This document shows, piece after piece, positions 6,685-14,226 of a stretch of 17,306 nt of DNA. Positions within the stretch are counted from its first letter, which is position 1. The number at the start of each line of letters is the position of its first letter. The position numbers and the translations under genes were made by a program. This stretch comes from Lachnoclostridium sp. UBA1241. GTDB lineage: Bacteria > Bacillota > Clostridia > Lachnospirales > Lachnospiraceae. Under the pieces are notes generated by a model. The model saw only the letters and a program-made list of their open reading frames with translations. It did no database searches and had not been told where the DNA came from. Where the stretch lies: contig DBWJ01000060.1 in the NCBI GenBank assembly GCA_002308955.1, forward strand, positions 19,016-36,321, written 5' to 3'.

Positions 6685-8196
6685 TCAGGCGTCCCATTTG
6701 TCGTAAGTCTTAAAGAAGATATTCCTCTCGATAACGTAGATATCCGAGAGATCGTCGAGCCGCACGGCGAGGTAGTCGCCCTCGCGGCCGAGGTAGTATT
6801 TGTCGGGATCCCATGCGGTGAAAACCTTAACCCGACCGGTAATCTCCTTCGCGTAGATGCCGTCGCCGCCGATGGAAATGCAGCTTTTTGCAAACGGCAG
6901 AAGTGAAATCCGGGACCCGTCGGCGTTGTCGATGACCGTCGGCGGATACTCGCCCGGATAGACGTAAGGTTCGTCGCTTTGCTCATAGGAACGCTCGAAC
7001 TTGGCGCGGCGGATCGGATAGATTTCGCCGTTCACGTTGAGGATGATGTAAAGGTCCTCCGTGACGGTCACATCCACGTCGCCTTCAAGCGTCCGGATCG
7101 CAATCTGCTTCCCGGACTCCGCGAGGTCCGCTGCCTTCACGAAACCGACAAGGAACCGCTTCTTACGGTAGCGGGCGAACTCGGAAAGGTCTGCCTTGTA
7201 CTCTCCCGCATAGAGGATCACCGAGGTGTCGAAATAGTTGTTCATCCTATCTTCGATGAACCGTTTCAGCGTTTCCGCCTCAAATGCGACACCTTCCTTC
7301 AGGATCAGGTCCTTCTTCAGAAAACCGCCTGCTTTTACAAGGTGTCCGCCGCCTCCGCCGATGTTCTCGGCAAGATATGCGGCAAGCTCATTGGCCTTGA
7401 CCTCCTTCACGCAACTTCGGACGGAGTACTTGACGCCGAAGGGAAGGATGTTATAGACGACGCATGCCTGCACGCCGTCCACTTCGAGGAACATGTCACT
7501 GATGATCCCGAGTATGTTTGCGTCGCACGGACCGGCCTCGACGATTCCATAGGCCCGCGTCTCGTCAACGGTTGTATTCTGAAGCGCTTCTCCGGCAATC
7601 CGGAGTTCATCCAAAGAGAGGTTTGAATTCCGAAACAGCGTGATCAGCGATTTATTGAACGCGGCAAGGTCGCGAAGGTCCCTGTCGCTCGGGTGCGAAA
7701 TCTCCGTAAAATCCCCGGTGTCCGTCATCAGTCCGTAATAAAGCGCGGTAGCCACGTTTTTATCCGTGTTGATGTCAACGCCCTCCGCGCGGAGCATCTC
7801 ATAAAGCACCGTCGCGCAGGCGCCGTAGTTACTCCTTACTTCGCTCATCTCGGGAAGCGTTCCGGAAGCCTGATGGTGGTCGATTACGGCAACGCGCTCC
7901 GCAGGAAAAGCGGTGACGTTGCTCTCGCCGTACTGGCAGTCCACCGTGATCAGAAGCTCCGGCGCCTCAAGCGTCTTTACGTACTCGCAGTTGATCCCGA
8001 GATTTTCATTCAGAAGCACAAGATTGCTTTTCGCAATCGGACTGTTTCCGCCGTAGATAAAACGCGGCTTCTTCCCCTGCTTCTCAAGGTACCACCGAAG
8101 CGCAAACCCGCTCGCAAGCGCGTCCGCGTCCGGGTTGTCGTGACACTGGATGACAATCCGCTCGTACTTAAGAAAATCAGACAGTTTGAGTGACAT
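6685..8196 (-). CDS. DHH-family phosphoesterase (NrnA/GdpP-like core) with a C-terminal extension
   Basis: The enzyme (503 residues) should hydrolyse a phosphodiester or phosphomonoester of a small nucleotide using two Mn ions. Metal-site motifs are all present: H19-DNPDAD (20-25), D86 in LLITVDCQ, DHH at 106-108, and D159 in LMTDTGDF. The DHHA1 domain has GGGGGH (280-285) followed by KAGGF. The core resembles NrnA (pAp and short oligonucleotide cleavage) and the GdpP C-terminal half (c-di-AMP cleavage); the substrate cannot be chosen from sequence. Residues ~325-503 are an extension not found in plain NrnA, and the pattern Y-x-I-x-R-x-x-F-x-x-(S/T)-Y-(D/E) appears twice in it (393-405 and 487-499). 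The start at 8196 has GGAGGTG 5-6 bases upstream. It follows the kinase stop by 1 base and precedes the TIR gene by 20, which points to cotranscription with both. Family is certain; the job of the extension is unknown. Confidence 0.93.
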   Translation of the reverse strand: MSLKLSDFLKYERIVIQCHDNPDADALASGFALRWYLEKQGKKPRFIYGGNSPIAKSNLVLLNENLGINCEYVKTLEAPELLITVDCQYGESNVTAFPAERVAVIDHHQASGTLPEMSEVRSNYGACATVLYEMLRAEGVDINTDKNVATALYYGLMTDTGDFTEISHPSDRDLRDLAAFNKSLITLFRNSNLSLDELRIAGEALQNTTVDETRAYGIVEAGPCDANILGIISDMFLEVDGVQACVVYNILPFGVKYSVRSCVKEVKANELAAYLAENIGGGGGHLVKAGGFLKKDLILKEGVAFEAETLKRFIEDRMNNYFDTSVILYAGEYKADLSEFARYRKKRFLVGFVKAADLAESGKQIAIRTLEGDVDVTVTEDLYIILNVNGEIYPIRRAKFERSYEQSDEPYVYPGEYPPTVIDNADGSRISLLPFAKSCISIGGDGIYAKEITGRVKVFTAWDPDKYYLGREGDYLAVRLDDLSDIYVIERNIFFKTYDKWDA

Positions 8197-8197
8197 G

Positions 8198-9115
8198 TTA
8201 CACCTCCGGATTCTTATCTTGTAAAGGGAATGTGATCGTAACAGAGAACCGGTTTCCGTCCAGCGAAGCGCCGATGGTACCGTTCATTCTCTCGGTAAAT
8301 TCCTTGGCAATCGCAAGCCCGAGTCCGCTTGACGCCTGCTGATGATAACGGTCGGCCGTGTAGAACTGTTCGAATACGCGGGAGATTTCAATCTCCTCCG
8401 GATGCTCGACCGGGTTCGCGATCACAACCTCCGCGGTCCGCTCATCGCGCTTTCGTAATGTCACGAAGATTGACTTATGGCCGTGCACCATCGCATTTTT
8501 CGTAATGTTCTGTAAAATCCGCTTCACGGCAAGCTCGTTTCCGAGTATCGGAAGCACCTCTTCGGTCAGGTCGATTTCGGGGTCAACCCCCGCTTCCTTC
8601 CAGACATCGTAGTATGAAAGGACGGTCTCGGCGGTAACGCTTCGAAGGGAGATGATCTTGAGTTCGGGTTCGTATTTGCCGTTCTTCAATTTCGTAAATG
8701 TGAACAGGTCCTCAAGGAGCTCCTTCAAGGTCTCGATACGCTCCCTGATAATCGCCGTGTAGCGCGCCTGCTCCTCCGGTGTCGACGCGTCCCTCAGGAG
8801 CTGCACGTAGCCGTCAAGGGACGTGAGAGGCGTCCTTATATCGTGGGAAAGGTTTGCGTACGCGTCCGCGATCAGCTTCTCCTTCTCCGAAAGTTCCTGC
8901 TTTCGTTCGCGGACATCCTCAAGAGTGCGGTTGATTTCCTCCGCAAGCTTCAGTTCACCGAAATGCTCGACGTTGACGGACACAAGAAGGCAGGAATCCT
9001 GCTCCCGGACAAACTGAAGCTGGCGGCAGATCTTAAGATGCTGCCGCCACAGAACCAATAACCGGATTGTTTCCGCAATCACAAGGATTGCGAGCGCGAT
9101 GATTATTCCGATCAT
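8198..9115 (-). CDS. Sensor histidine kinase, single membrane helix, BcrAB/peptide-sensing type
   Basis: A 305-residue kinase with one N-terminal membrane helix (about residues 2-23) and no extracellular sensor domain. A juxtamembrane helix (55-85) leads into the H-box LSHDIRTPLTSL with phospho-acceptor H91. The N-box is QNITKNAMVHG (202-212) and the G2 box SSGLGLAIAKEFTERMNG (262-279). The usual DxGxG G1 box is absent; the segment reads VVIANPVEHPEE (230-241), a form I know from kinases linked to bacitracin/lantibiotic-type ABC transporters. Lack of a sensor domain suggests that the input comes from the adjacent transporter. It begins 18 bases after the permease stop, with AAGGAG overlapping that stop, and ends 1 base before the DHH gene. 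No response regulator adjoins it; the OmpR-type regulator at 15460-16146 is the only candidate in the window. Confidence 0.92.
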   Translation of the reverse strand: MIGIIIALAILVIAETIRLLVLWRQHLKICRQLQFVREQDSCLLVSVNVEHFGELKLAEEINRTLEDVRERKQELSEKEKLIADAYANLSHDIRTPLTSLDGYVQLLRDASTPEEQARYTAIIRERIETLKELLEDLFTFTKLKNGKYEPELKIISLRSVTAETVLSYYDVWKEAGVDPEIDLTEEVLPILGNELAVKRILQNITKNAMVHGHKSIFVTLRKRDERTAEVVIANPVEHPEEIEISRVFEQFYTADRYHQQASSGLGLAIAKEFTERMNGTIGASLDGNRFSVTITFPLQDKNPEV

Positions 9116-9133
9116 ATCGCTCTTTATGCTCCT

Positions 9134-9976
9134 TTATACAAGGTCTTTCTTCGTAACAAAGAGGCTGCTGCTCATCAGGAATACTGCGGCAAATGCCACC
9201 GCTACTACAATAGTAGAACCAAGTATTTTCTTGCTGTCTATGCCATATTCCATGATGCGTCCGCTAACCGTGTATTTAAGAATCGACGCATCCTTCCATC
9301 CGAGCTTCTTAAGGCCTTTGTCCGCGAGCTCATAGAGTGCCGCGAAGACATGCAGCGAGACGCAGCAGGTGATGATCATGCTGATCAGGTTGTTTCTTAT
9401 GATCAGGCAGATGCTCATGATGATCCAGCCGAATACCACATGTAAAAGTCCCTGGATGCACAGCACTTCGACAATCTTGCCGGCCGGATCCATAACAATC
9501 TTATGTCCGCCGATATAAACGCCCAGGGTTGTGCTCACAATGAACATCACGAAGAACACTACGGTGTAGACGATTACGGCCGTTGCTTTGGCACATACCA
9601 TATGCCAGCGGTGTTTCACCGCGCCGCCGTAGTTTTTTATGTAGCCGGTGTTGAAATCCGCCGTGGCGAAGATAACGGTGAAGATGCCGATGAACAGCGC
9701 AACCAGCATTCCTTTCGCCGCGGAGGTGATAGTCTCCAAAAAGCAGTAACTTCCGTCTTCGTTCTGCTTCATGGTAATGCTCATGCCGATGTTGGCTACC
9801 GCATTGTCCTTTTCGGAATCCGCGGCTTCAATTGCCTGCTGCAATTCCGGGTCGTCCATAATTGCGTCATTGAGGGCAACCGTGATTATGTTCATAACAC
9901 TGACGAGGATCAGAATCACCCAGAAGCTCTTCATCCGTACCATCCGGTACAGTTCCATACGAATTATATTTAACAT
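9134..9976 (-). CDS. ABC-2 type transporter permease (BcrB-like)
   Basis: The protein (280 residues) is the membrane half of an ABC transporter; its partner is the ATPase gene just upstream. Six membrane helices can be placed at about 18-36, 88-106, 131-154, 168-193, 196-216 and 250-271, with a large outward loop at 37-87. The motif DFNTGYIKNYGG (107-118) after the second helix is typical of ABC-2 permeases of bacitracin/lantibiotic export systems. The frame is open from a TTG at 9997, and an ATG lies at 9985-9988, but these overlap or abut AAAGGA; the ATG at 9976 has usable ribosome sites (AAAGGA, GGTGAG) and opens with the expected amphipathic MLNIIRMELYRM. The gap to the ATPase stop is 17 bases. 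Export of an antimicrobial peptide is a family-based guess. Confidence 0.88.
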   Translation of the reverse strand: MLNIIRMELYRMVRMKSFWVILILVSVMNIITVALNDAIMDDPELQQAIEAADSEKDNAVANIGMSITMKQNEDGSYCFLETITSAAKGMLVALFIGIFTVIFATADFNTGYIKNYGGAVKHRWHMVCAKATAVIVYTVVFFVMFIVSTTLGVYIGGHKIVMDPAGKIVEVLCIQGLLHVVFGWIIMSICLIIRNNLISMIITCCVSLHVFAALYELADKGLKKLGWKDASILKYTVSGRIMEYGIDSKKILGSTIVVAVAFAAVFLMSSSLFVTKKDLV

Positions 9977-9993
9977 TTGTCTCACCATTCCTT

Positions 9994-10899
9994 TCAATCT
10001 GCTGTCGTGTTTAAGAAGAACGACTCAAGACTCTCGTTGTTGACCGCGATCTTGCTTACAAGAAGACCTGCCTTATTCAGCTCGCGGTTAATGTACCCGA
10101 CGTCGCCGAGGCGCTCCGAGATGTAAATCGTTTCCTTGTCAACAACCTTGTAATTACTGATTCCCATTCCGTCGAGAACGGTGCTCGCATAATCGGGACG
10201 GTCCACAACCGCTTCGATGCGGAGGCTGCAGCGGTCGGCCAGTTCCTCGGCTGTGAGCTGCTCCACCAGGCGCCCCTTGCTCATGATTCCGTAATGGGTT
10301 GCCACCTTGGAAAGTTCCTCCAGAATGTGGCTTGAAATCAGAATGGTGATTCCTTTTTCCTTGCTGACTCTCGTAAGCATGTCGCGGATTTCCACGATGC
10401 CTTCGGGATCCAGTCCGTTAATAGGCTCGTCGAGTACGAGAAGATCCGGCTCTCCGACCATCGCAAGCGCGATTCCGAGACGCTGTCTCATACCGAGCGA
10501 AAAATGCTTTGCTTTCTTTCTGCCGGTCTCCGCGAGTCCGACAAGTTCAAGCAGTTTCTTAATGTACGCATCGCCTTTGATGCCGTAGCAAAGGCATTTG
10601 GCTTTCAGGTTTTCATATGCCGAAAGATTTCCGAACAGTCCCGGATCTTCAATCAGGCAGCTTACGCGCCCTCTTACCTCCGCAAGTTCCGCTCCGCTCT
10701 TTCCGAACAGGCTGAAGCTTCCCGCGGTCGGGGCCGAAAGCCCGCCGATCATCTTAAGCGTCGTTGTTTTGCCCGCGCCGTTCTTTCCGATCAGGCCGTA
10801 GATTGCGCCGCGCTCAACCTTCAGGTCGATCCCCGCAACCGCCGCCTGTGTGCCGTAAACCTTCCGCAGATCATGTGTCTGCAGGATGTATTCACTCAT
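9994..10899 (-). CDS. ABC transporter ATP-binding protein (BcrA-like)
   Basis: This 301-residue ATPase powers the permease encoded next. Walker A is GKNGAGKTT (38-46), the signature FSLGMRQR (133-140), Walker B LLVLDEP (153-159) with GLDP after it, and the switch His is H191 in ISSHILEE. The Q-loop reads CLIEDPGLFG (81-90), with Glu where most ABC proteins have Gln, as is usual in the BcrA-like drug-resistance subfamily. The C-terminal ~85 residues form the subfamily's extra domain. It is the first gene of the run ATPase-permease-kinase-DHH-TIR. The ribosome site is not ideal: AGGAGAGG lies 12 bases before the ATG and a weaker AGGT 7 bases before. Substrate unknown; peptide antibiotic immunity or envelope stress is the family expectation. 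Confidence 0.94.
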   Translation of the reverse strand: MSEYILQTHDLRKVYGTQAAVAGIDLKVERGAIYGLIGKNGAGKTTTLKMIGGLSAPTAGSFSLFGKSGAELAEVRGRVSCLIEDPGLFGNLSAYENLKAKCLCYGIKGDAYIKKLLELVGLAETGRKKAKHFSLGMRQRLGIALAMVGEPDLLVLDEPINGLDPEGIVEIRDMLTRVSKEKGITILISSHILEELSKVATHYGIMSKGRLVEQLTAEELADRCSLRIEAVVDRPDYASTVLDGMGISNYKVVDKETIYISERLGDVGYINRELNKAGLLVSKIAVNNESLESFFLNTTAD

Positions 10900-10934
10900 G
10901 TTATGTACCTGCCTCTCCTGTGGTTTATGGCCTT

Positions 10935-10988
10935 ATCATAACCGGCATTGTTCAAAACATCGCAAACAAAAAGTAAAAAAACAGTAAA
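10935..10988 (-). promoter_or_regulatory. TTTAC direct repeats upstream of a candidate promoter for the ABC-HK-DHH-TIR operon
   Basis: On the minus strand TTTACTGTTT (10979-10988) is followed by TTTACTTTTT (10968-10977), nine of ten bases identical and 11 bases apart, one helical turn. This is the arrangement bound by tandem OmpR/PhoB-type regulators. Further down is TATGAT (10935-10940) as a possible -10 box, with only a poor -35 (TTGCGA, 19-base spacing), as expected of an activated promoter. The T-rich context makes a chance repeat possible. It lies in the 113-base gap before the ATPase gene. Confidence 0.4.
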
Positions 10989-11003
10989 GATTCGTGTCGG
11001 ATT

Positions 11004-11012
11004 ATTATAGCA
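11004..11012 (-). promoter_or_regulatory. Possible extended -10 promoter (TGCTATAAT)
   Basis: Right after the DUF4143 stop codon the minus strand reads TGC-TATAAT, a consensus -10 box with the TGn extension. No good -35 box lies 16-18 bases upstream (TGTCAT at 17). It would give a leader of roughly 95-100 bases for the ABC operon and would run through the TTTAC repeats. Confidence 0.35.
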
Positions 11013-12269
11013 TTATACTCCAAGCAATGACACCGGAAAGACAAATGCTTTTTCATTTAGCGCCATTATTCTTTCAGCATTATCAATTACCATCCCTCGT
11101 TTAATAGGCATCTTATATTTTTCTAACACGCTGAAATTCTTCGTTGGCTTGTTCGGCGCGACCCCCTTTTTAATCTCTACGGGATACAGCGCACCATCTT
11201 TCACAAGAAGAACATCCACTTCCTTCTTGTCAATATCACGGTAATAATACAGATATTGCGTCGGATTGATACCGTTGTTATAGAAGCTCTTGATAATCTC
11301 GCTTACCACATAAGTTTCGAAAAATGCTCCGCTCATTGCACAGTTCATAAGCATCTCCGCGTTCGGCCACTTACACAGGTATGCACAGAGTCCGGTATCC
11401 ATGAAGTATAACTTCGGAGATTTGATGATGCGTTTGGATGCATTAGCCATATATGGCTCCAAAAGCACGATGATTCCGGAAGTCTGCAAGATTGAAATCC
11501 ATCTTTTACAGGTGTCCACATTTATCCCGAGATTACTGCATATATCACTATACGACAACTCCTGCGCCGTACGAAGCGCAATCAGCGAAATGAATCTGCG
11601 GAACTGCATTTCACTGGATGCATTAATCATTTTCCGAACATCCTTCTCAATATAGGTATCAATATACGCCTTATAGTAAATATTGTGTTTCGATGCACCG
11701 GTGCAGACATCCGGCATTCCGCCTTGGAAAATGTCAGCAAATACATCTTTACCCGATTTATAAAAGTCTTTTTGATTCTGTTGTTTTTGCATCAATTGAT
11801 CAAAATCGACTTCAAACAGCGCTCCGGGTATACTGCGCTTTTCCATCTGGGTGAACCCGGACATATTGATTATCGCTGTTCTTCCGGCAAGCGATTCGGA
11901 GATTCCCTCCTGCAATTCAAACTGGTTGGATCCGGTCAGAATAAACATGAGTTTTCGCGGCTCATTCGCTTTCATCCATGCTCTTCTCTGTTCGTCTACA
12001 ATCTTCTTAATCTCGCTTAACAATCCGACTGCTTTTTGGACTTCATCAATTATAAGAGGCCACGGATGTGACTCAAGGAATGAGCGCGGATTGGTCAACG
12101 CAAGATTCAACTCCTCTGCATCGTCAAGTGTAACAAAGTCAAAGCGATCACCGAAAAGATAATCAATTGTTGTCGTCTTCCCAACCTGTCTGCTCCCGTA
12201 TAACGTGATTACCTGAAATGATTCAGCCGCCTCAAGAAGCACTTTTTCTATGTCTCTGTGAATATACAT
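11013..12269 (-). CDS. AAA-family ATPase with DUF4143 C-terminal region
   Basis: The 418-residue protein belongs to the AAA_14/DUF4143 ATPases, a widespread family of unknown cellular role often found in variable regions. Walker A is GSRQVGKT (25-32), Walker B PLIIDEVQ (71-78), and the sensor segment is LTGSNQ (111-116). A winged-helix-like segment (about 236-262, SYSDICSNLGINVDTCKRWI) follows. The C-terminal part keeps a PD-(D/E)XK nuclease-like pattern: E318 in FFETYVV, D352 in KKEVDVLL, and E365-x-K367 in PVEIKKG. The start at 12269 is firm, with AGGAGGA 7 bases upstream and a strong promoter behind that. Its base composition differs from its neighbours: 40% and 37% G+C in the 60-base blocks at 11401 and 12001, against 60% in the block at 5041. 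It has its own promoter and separates the nucleotidase from the ABC genes, so recent transfer is likely. DNA binding or cleavage is unproven. Confidence 0.93.
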   Translation of the reverse strand: MYIHRDIEKVLLEAAESFQVITLYGSRQVGKTTTIDYLFGDRFDFVTLDDAEELNLALTNPRSFLESHPWPLIIDEVQKAVGLLSEIKKIVDEQRRAWMKANEPRKLMFILTGSNQFELQEGISESLAGRTAIINMSGFTQMEKRSIPGALFEVDFDQLMQKQQNQKDFYKSGKDVFADIFQGGMPDVCTGASKHNIYYKAYIDTYIEKDVRKMINASSEMQFRRFISLIALRTAQELSYSDICSNLGINVDTCKRWISILQTSGIIVLLEPYMANASKRIIKSPKLYFMDTGLCAYLCKWPNAEMLMNCAMSGAFFETYVVSEIIKSFYNNGINPTQYLYYYRDIDKKEVDVLLVKDGALYPVEIKKGVAPNKPTKNFSVLEKYKMPIKRGMVIDNAERIMALNEKAFVFPVSLLGV

Positions 12270-12291
12270 ATTCGCATCCTCCTACGGTCGA

Positions 12292-12320
12292 ATCATAACA
12301 CAAAAATGCGATTAAATCAA
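12292..12320 (-). promoter_or_regulatory. Promoter of the DUF4143 ATPase gene
   Basis: The minus strand has TTGATT (12315-12320), a 17-base spacer and TATGAT (12292-12297), preceded by TG to form an extended -10 (TGTTATGAT). Transcription would start near 12285, leaving a leader of only about 16 bases that is just long enough for the AGGAGGA ribosome site (12277-12283). The -35 box lies in the hairpin of the upstream terminator. Confidence 0.65.
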
Positions 12321-12349
12321 TAGCTGAGTACCGATTTAATCGCACTTTT
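12302..12349 (-). terminator. Rho-independent terminator of the 5'-nucleotidase gene (possibly bidirectional)
   Basis: Arms TGCGATTAAATC (12307-12318) and GATTTAATCGCA (12333-12344) pair perfectly over 12 bases around a 14-base loop. On the minus strand the hairpin is followed by TTTTT (12302-12306), about 57 bases after the nucleotidase stop. On the plus strand CTTTT follows, so it could work both ways, although no plus-strand gene enters it. Confidence 0.85.
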
Positions 12350-12400
12350 ACATTCTCTATTTTGGATTATCTTACTTCACTTCAAAGGAATTTTTCGTGT

Positions 12401-14167
12401 TTACTTTATCACAATCCGTCCTTCGCCGTACGGGTCCGCGTAGGCTTCGCCGATCACGCCGCCGAGGGATTCCGTAATGTAATCGATCAGCACCTGGTTG
12501 TCGAGCTTCACGCGGTCCTGCAGAAGCTTTGCGCCCCCAAACATCGTGAAGCCGTCGCCGCGCTCAAGAAGCATGTAGTTATGTCCCGCAAGGGTGTACA
12601 TCTTCGCCGGGTCGATCGGCTGTCCGTTCACGAGAACGTTCTGCACGCGGCGCTCGCCTTTGACCTCGACGAACATGTCATTTGCATCGGCTACGCACGG
12701 CGAATCGATGTCACTTCGGATTTCATAGGTCAGCCCGGATACCTGCGGGAACCCTCCGCACTCGCCGGGTACCGACCGCGCGCCCCACTCAAGCGCGTCG
12801 AGAATCGTCTGGCCGGATACTTCGATCACGCAGAGCGAATTGCCGAAGGGATGCACGCTCAGAATGTTCTGTAACGTAATGTCTCCAGCGGGAATGCTGA
12901 CGCGGATTCCGCCGCCGTTTACGATGGCGATGTCCGCTCCCGCCTGCACGCGGTAGGCATCCGCGCAAAGGTCGCCGAGGTTCGTCTCCGCGCGCCGTAC
13001 CATGCGGATCGGTTTGCCGTTCGCATCGACCTCGGTCGGGTCGTTAATCGTCAGTTCTACGGAAGAGGTCGCAACCGTCTCCGCAAGTTTTTCGTTGAGC
13101 ACGCCGCTCGCATCCGCAACGGCCTTCGACATTTCGTTCTCAATTCCGAGAAGCTCCGGTGCCGAAACGGAATTATCCCAGGTATAAAGACCGGTCGAAA
13201 TTGCGCCATCGGCCTTAATTTGGCACCAGCCGACAGCCGAAAGCTTCGTTCCGCATGCGGCGCGGAGCACTTCCTGTCCGTCCTTATTCTTCATCTTGAT
13301 CTGATCGGTGTCATGGCTGTGTCCGTCAAGAAACACATCGATTCCCGTCGTATTGGCGATGACCTCGGCATAGGTCCAGGGCGCGCATTCCGCCTCGTTG
13401 CCCATGTGTCCCATCACGACGACGTAATCCGCACCGGCCGCCCGCGCGTCGTCTACGGCCTGCTGTACGGCGTTGTAGACGCCCTCTCCGGTTGTATCCT
13501 GGCAGAAGCCGTACACGTACTCGCCGTTCTCATCCATAAAGCAGGAAGGCGTCGAAGTGGTCAGTGTCTTCGGTGTCGTTACGCCGACAAATGCCACCTT
13601 CTTCCCCGCAAGTTCCCTTATGACGTAAGGTTCGAAAACCTTCTCTCCCTTGTAGTTGAAGTTACAGCTGATGTAATCGAAGTTCGCGCGCTCCGCAAGC
13701 GCCAGAAACTGTTTCATGCCGTAATCGAACTCATGGTTCCCGGGGATTGCGACGCTGTAACCCATTTTGTTCATCAGATCGGTAAGCGCTTCGCCGCGGG
13801 TCATGGTTCCGAGAGGCTCTCCCTGAATGTTGTCGCCGTCATCCACAAGAATCACGTCATTGCCCTGTGAAAGAAGGGTTTCGCGAATCTCATAAAGCCC
13901 GGCATAACCGAAGCCCTGGTCAACGCCGCAGTGCACGTCGCTCGTATAAAGAATCACAATGTCGCCGTTTTTAGGCGCCGGTGTGGGCTCCTCCGTAGGA
14001 ACGGGCGTAAGCGCTTTCGTCACGGTCGGCGTCACATTTGCCGCGGTAGGCGTAGGGGTAACCGTCGGGGTTGCTTCGTCCTTGGTGCCCTTTCTTGTGC
14101 AGGCGGTGAATCCGAACAGAAGGATAAGAACCGTCACGGCAAGTAACATTTTCCGAATGTGTTTCAT
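12401..14167 (-). CDS. 5'-nucleotidase/UshA-family metallophosphoesterase lipoprotein
   Basis: This 588-residue surface lipoprotein should dephosphorylate nucleotides outside the cell, giving nucleoside and phosphate. The signal peptide ends in a lipobox FTAC with the lipidated Cys at 23. A Thr/Pro/Val-rich linker (33-65, TPTVTPTPT and similar) acts as a spacer through the wall. The metallophosphatase domain has D77-x-H79 (SDVHCG), GDNIQGEP (111-118, D112), GNHEFDYG (143-150), GHMGNEAE and GHSHD. The C-terminal 5'-nucleotidase domain follows with NLGDLCADAYR, NGGGIR and GDGFTMFGG. All metal ligands of the family can be found. The ATG at 14167 follows AGAGGA by 6 bases. It lies 59 bases behind a terminator, yet no good promoter was seen in that gap, so readthrough or a weak promoter must drive it. 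With the Na/Pi symporter it could scavenge phosphate. Activity on 2',3'-cyclic nucleotides or UDP-sugars is also possible. Confidence 0.93.
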   Translation of the reverse strand: MKHIRKMLLAVTVLILLFGFTACTRKGTKDEATPTVTPTPTAANVTPTVTKALTPVPTEEPTPAPKNGDIVILYTSDVHCGVDQGFGYAGLYEIRETLLSQGNDVILVDDGDNIQGEPLGTMTRGEALTDLMNKMGYSVAIPGNHEFDYGMKQFLALAERANFDYISCNFNYKGEKVFEPYVIRELAGKKVAFVGVTTPKTLTTSTPSCFMDENGEYVYGFCQDTTGEGVYNAVQQAVDDARAAGADYVVVMGHMGNEAECAPWTYAEVIANTTGIDVFLDGHSHDTDQIKMKNKDGQEVLRAACGTKLSAVGWCQIKADGAISTGLYTWDNSVSAPELLGIENEMSKAVADASGVLNEKLAETVATSSVELTINDPTEVDANGKPIRMVRRAETNLGDLCADAYRVQAGADIAIVNGGGIRVSIPAGDITLQNILSVHPFGNSLCVIEVSGQTILDALEWGARSVPGECGGFPQVSGLTYEIRSDIDSPCVADANDMFVEVKGERRVQNVLVNGQPIDPAKMYTLAGHNYMLLERGDGFTMFGGAKLLQDRVKLDNQVLIDYITESLGGVIGEAYADPYGEGRIVIK

Positions 14168-14226
14168 GGTAATCCTCTTTCTCCCTGTTTCTTACGGCCG
14201 CGCGCCGGAGAAGCACACGGCTCCAT

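Noticed and set aside
6665..6697. TIR protein start at 6697
   Set aside because: It overlaps the DHH gene, has no ribosome site, and adds residues before the usual TIR start YDAFISYRH.
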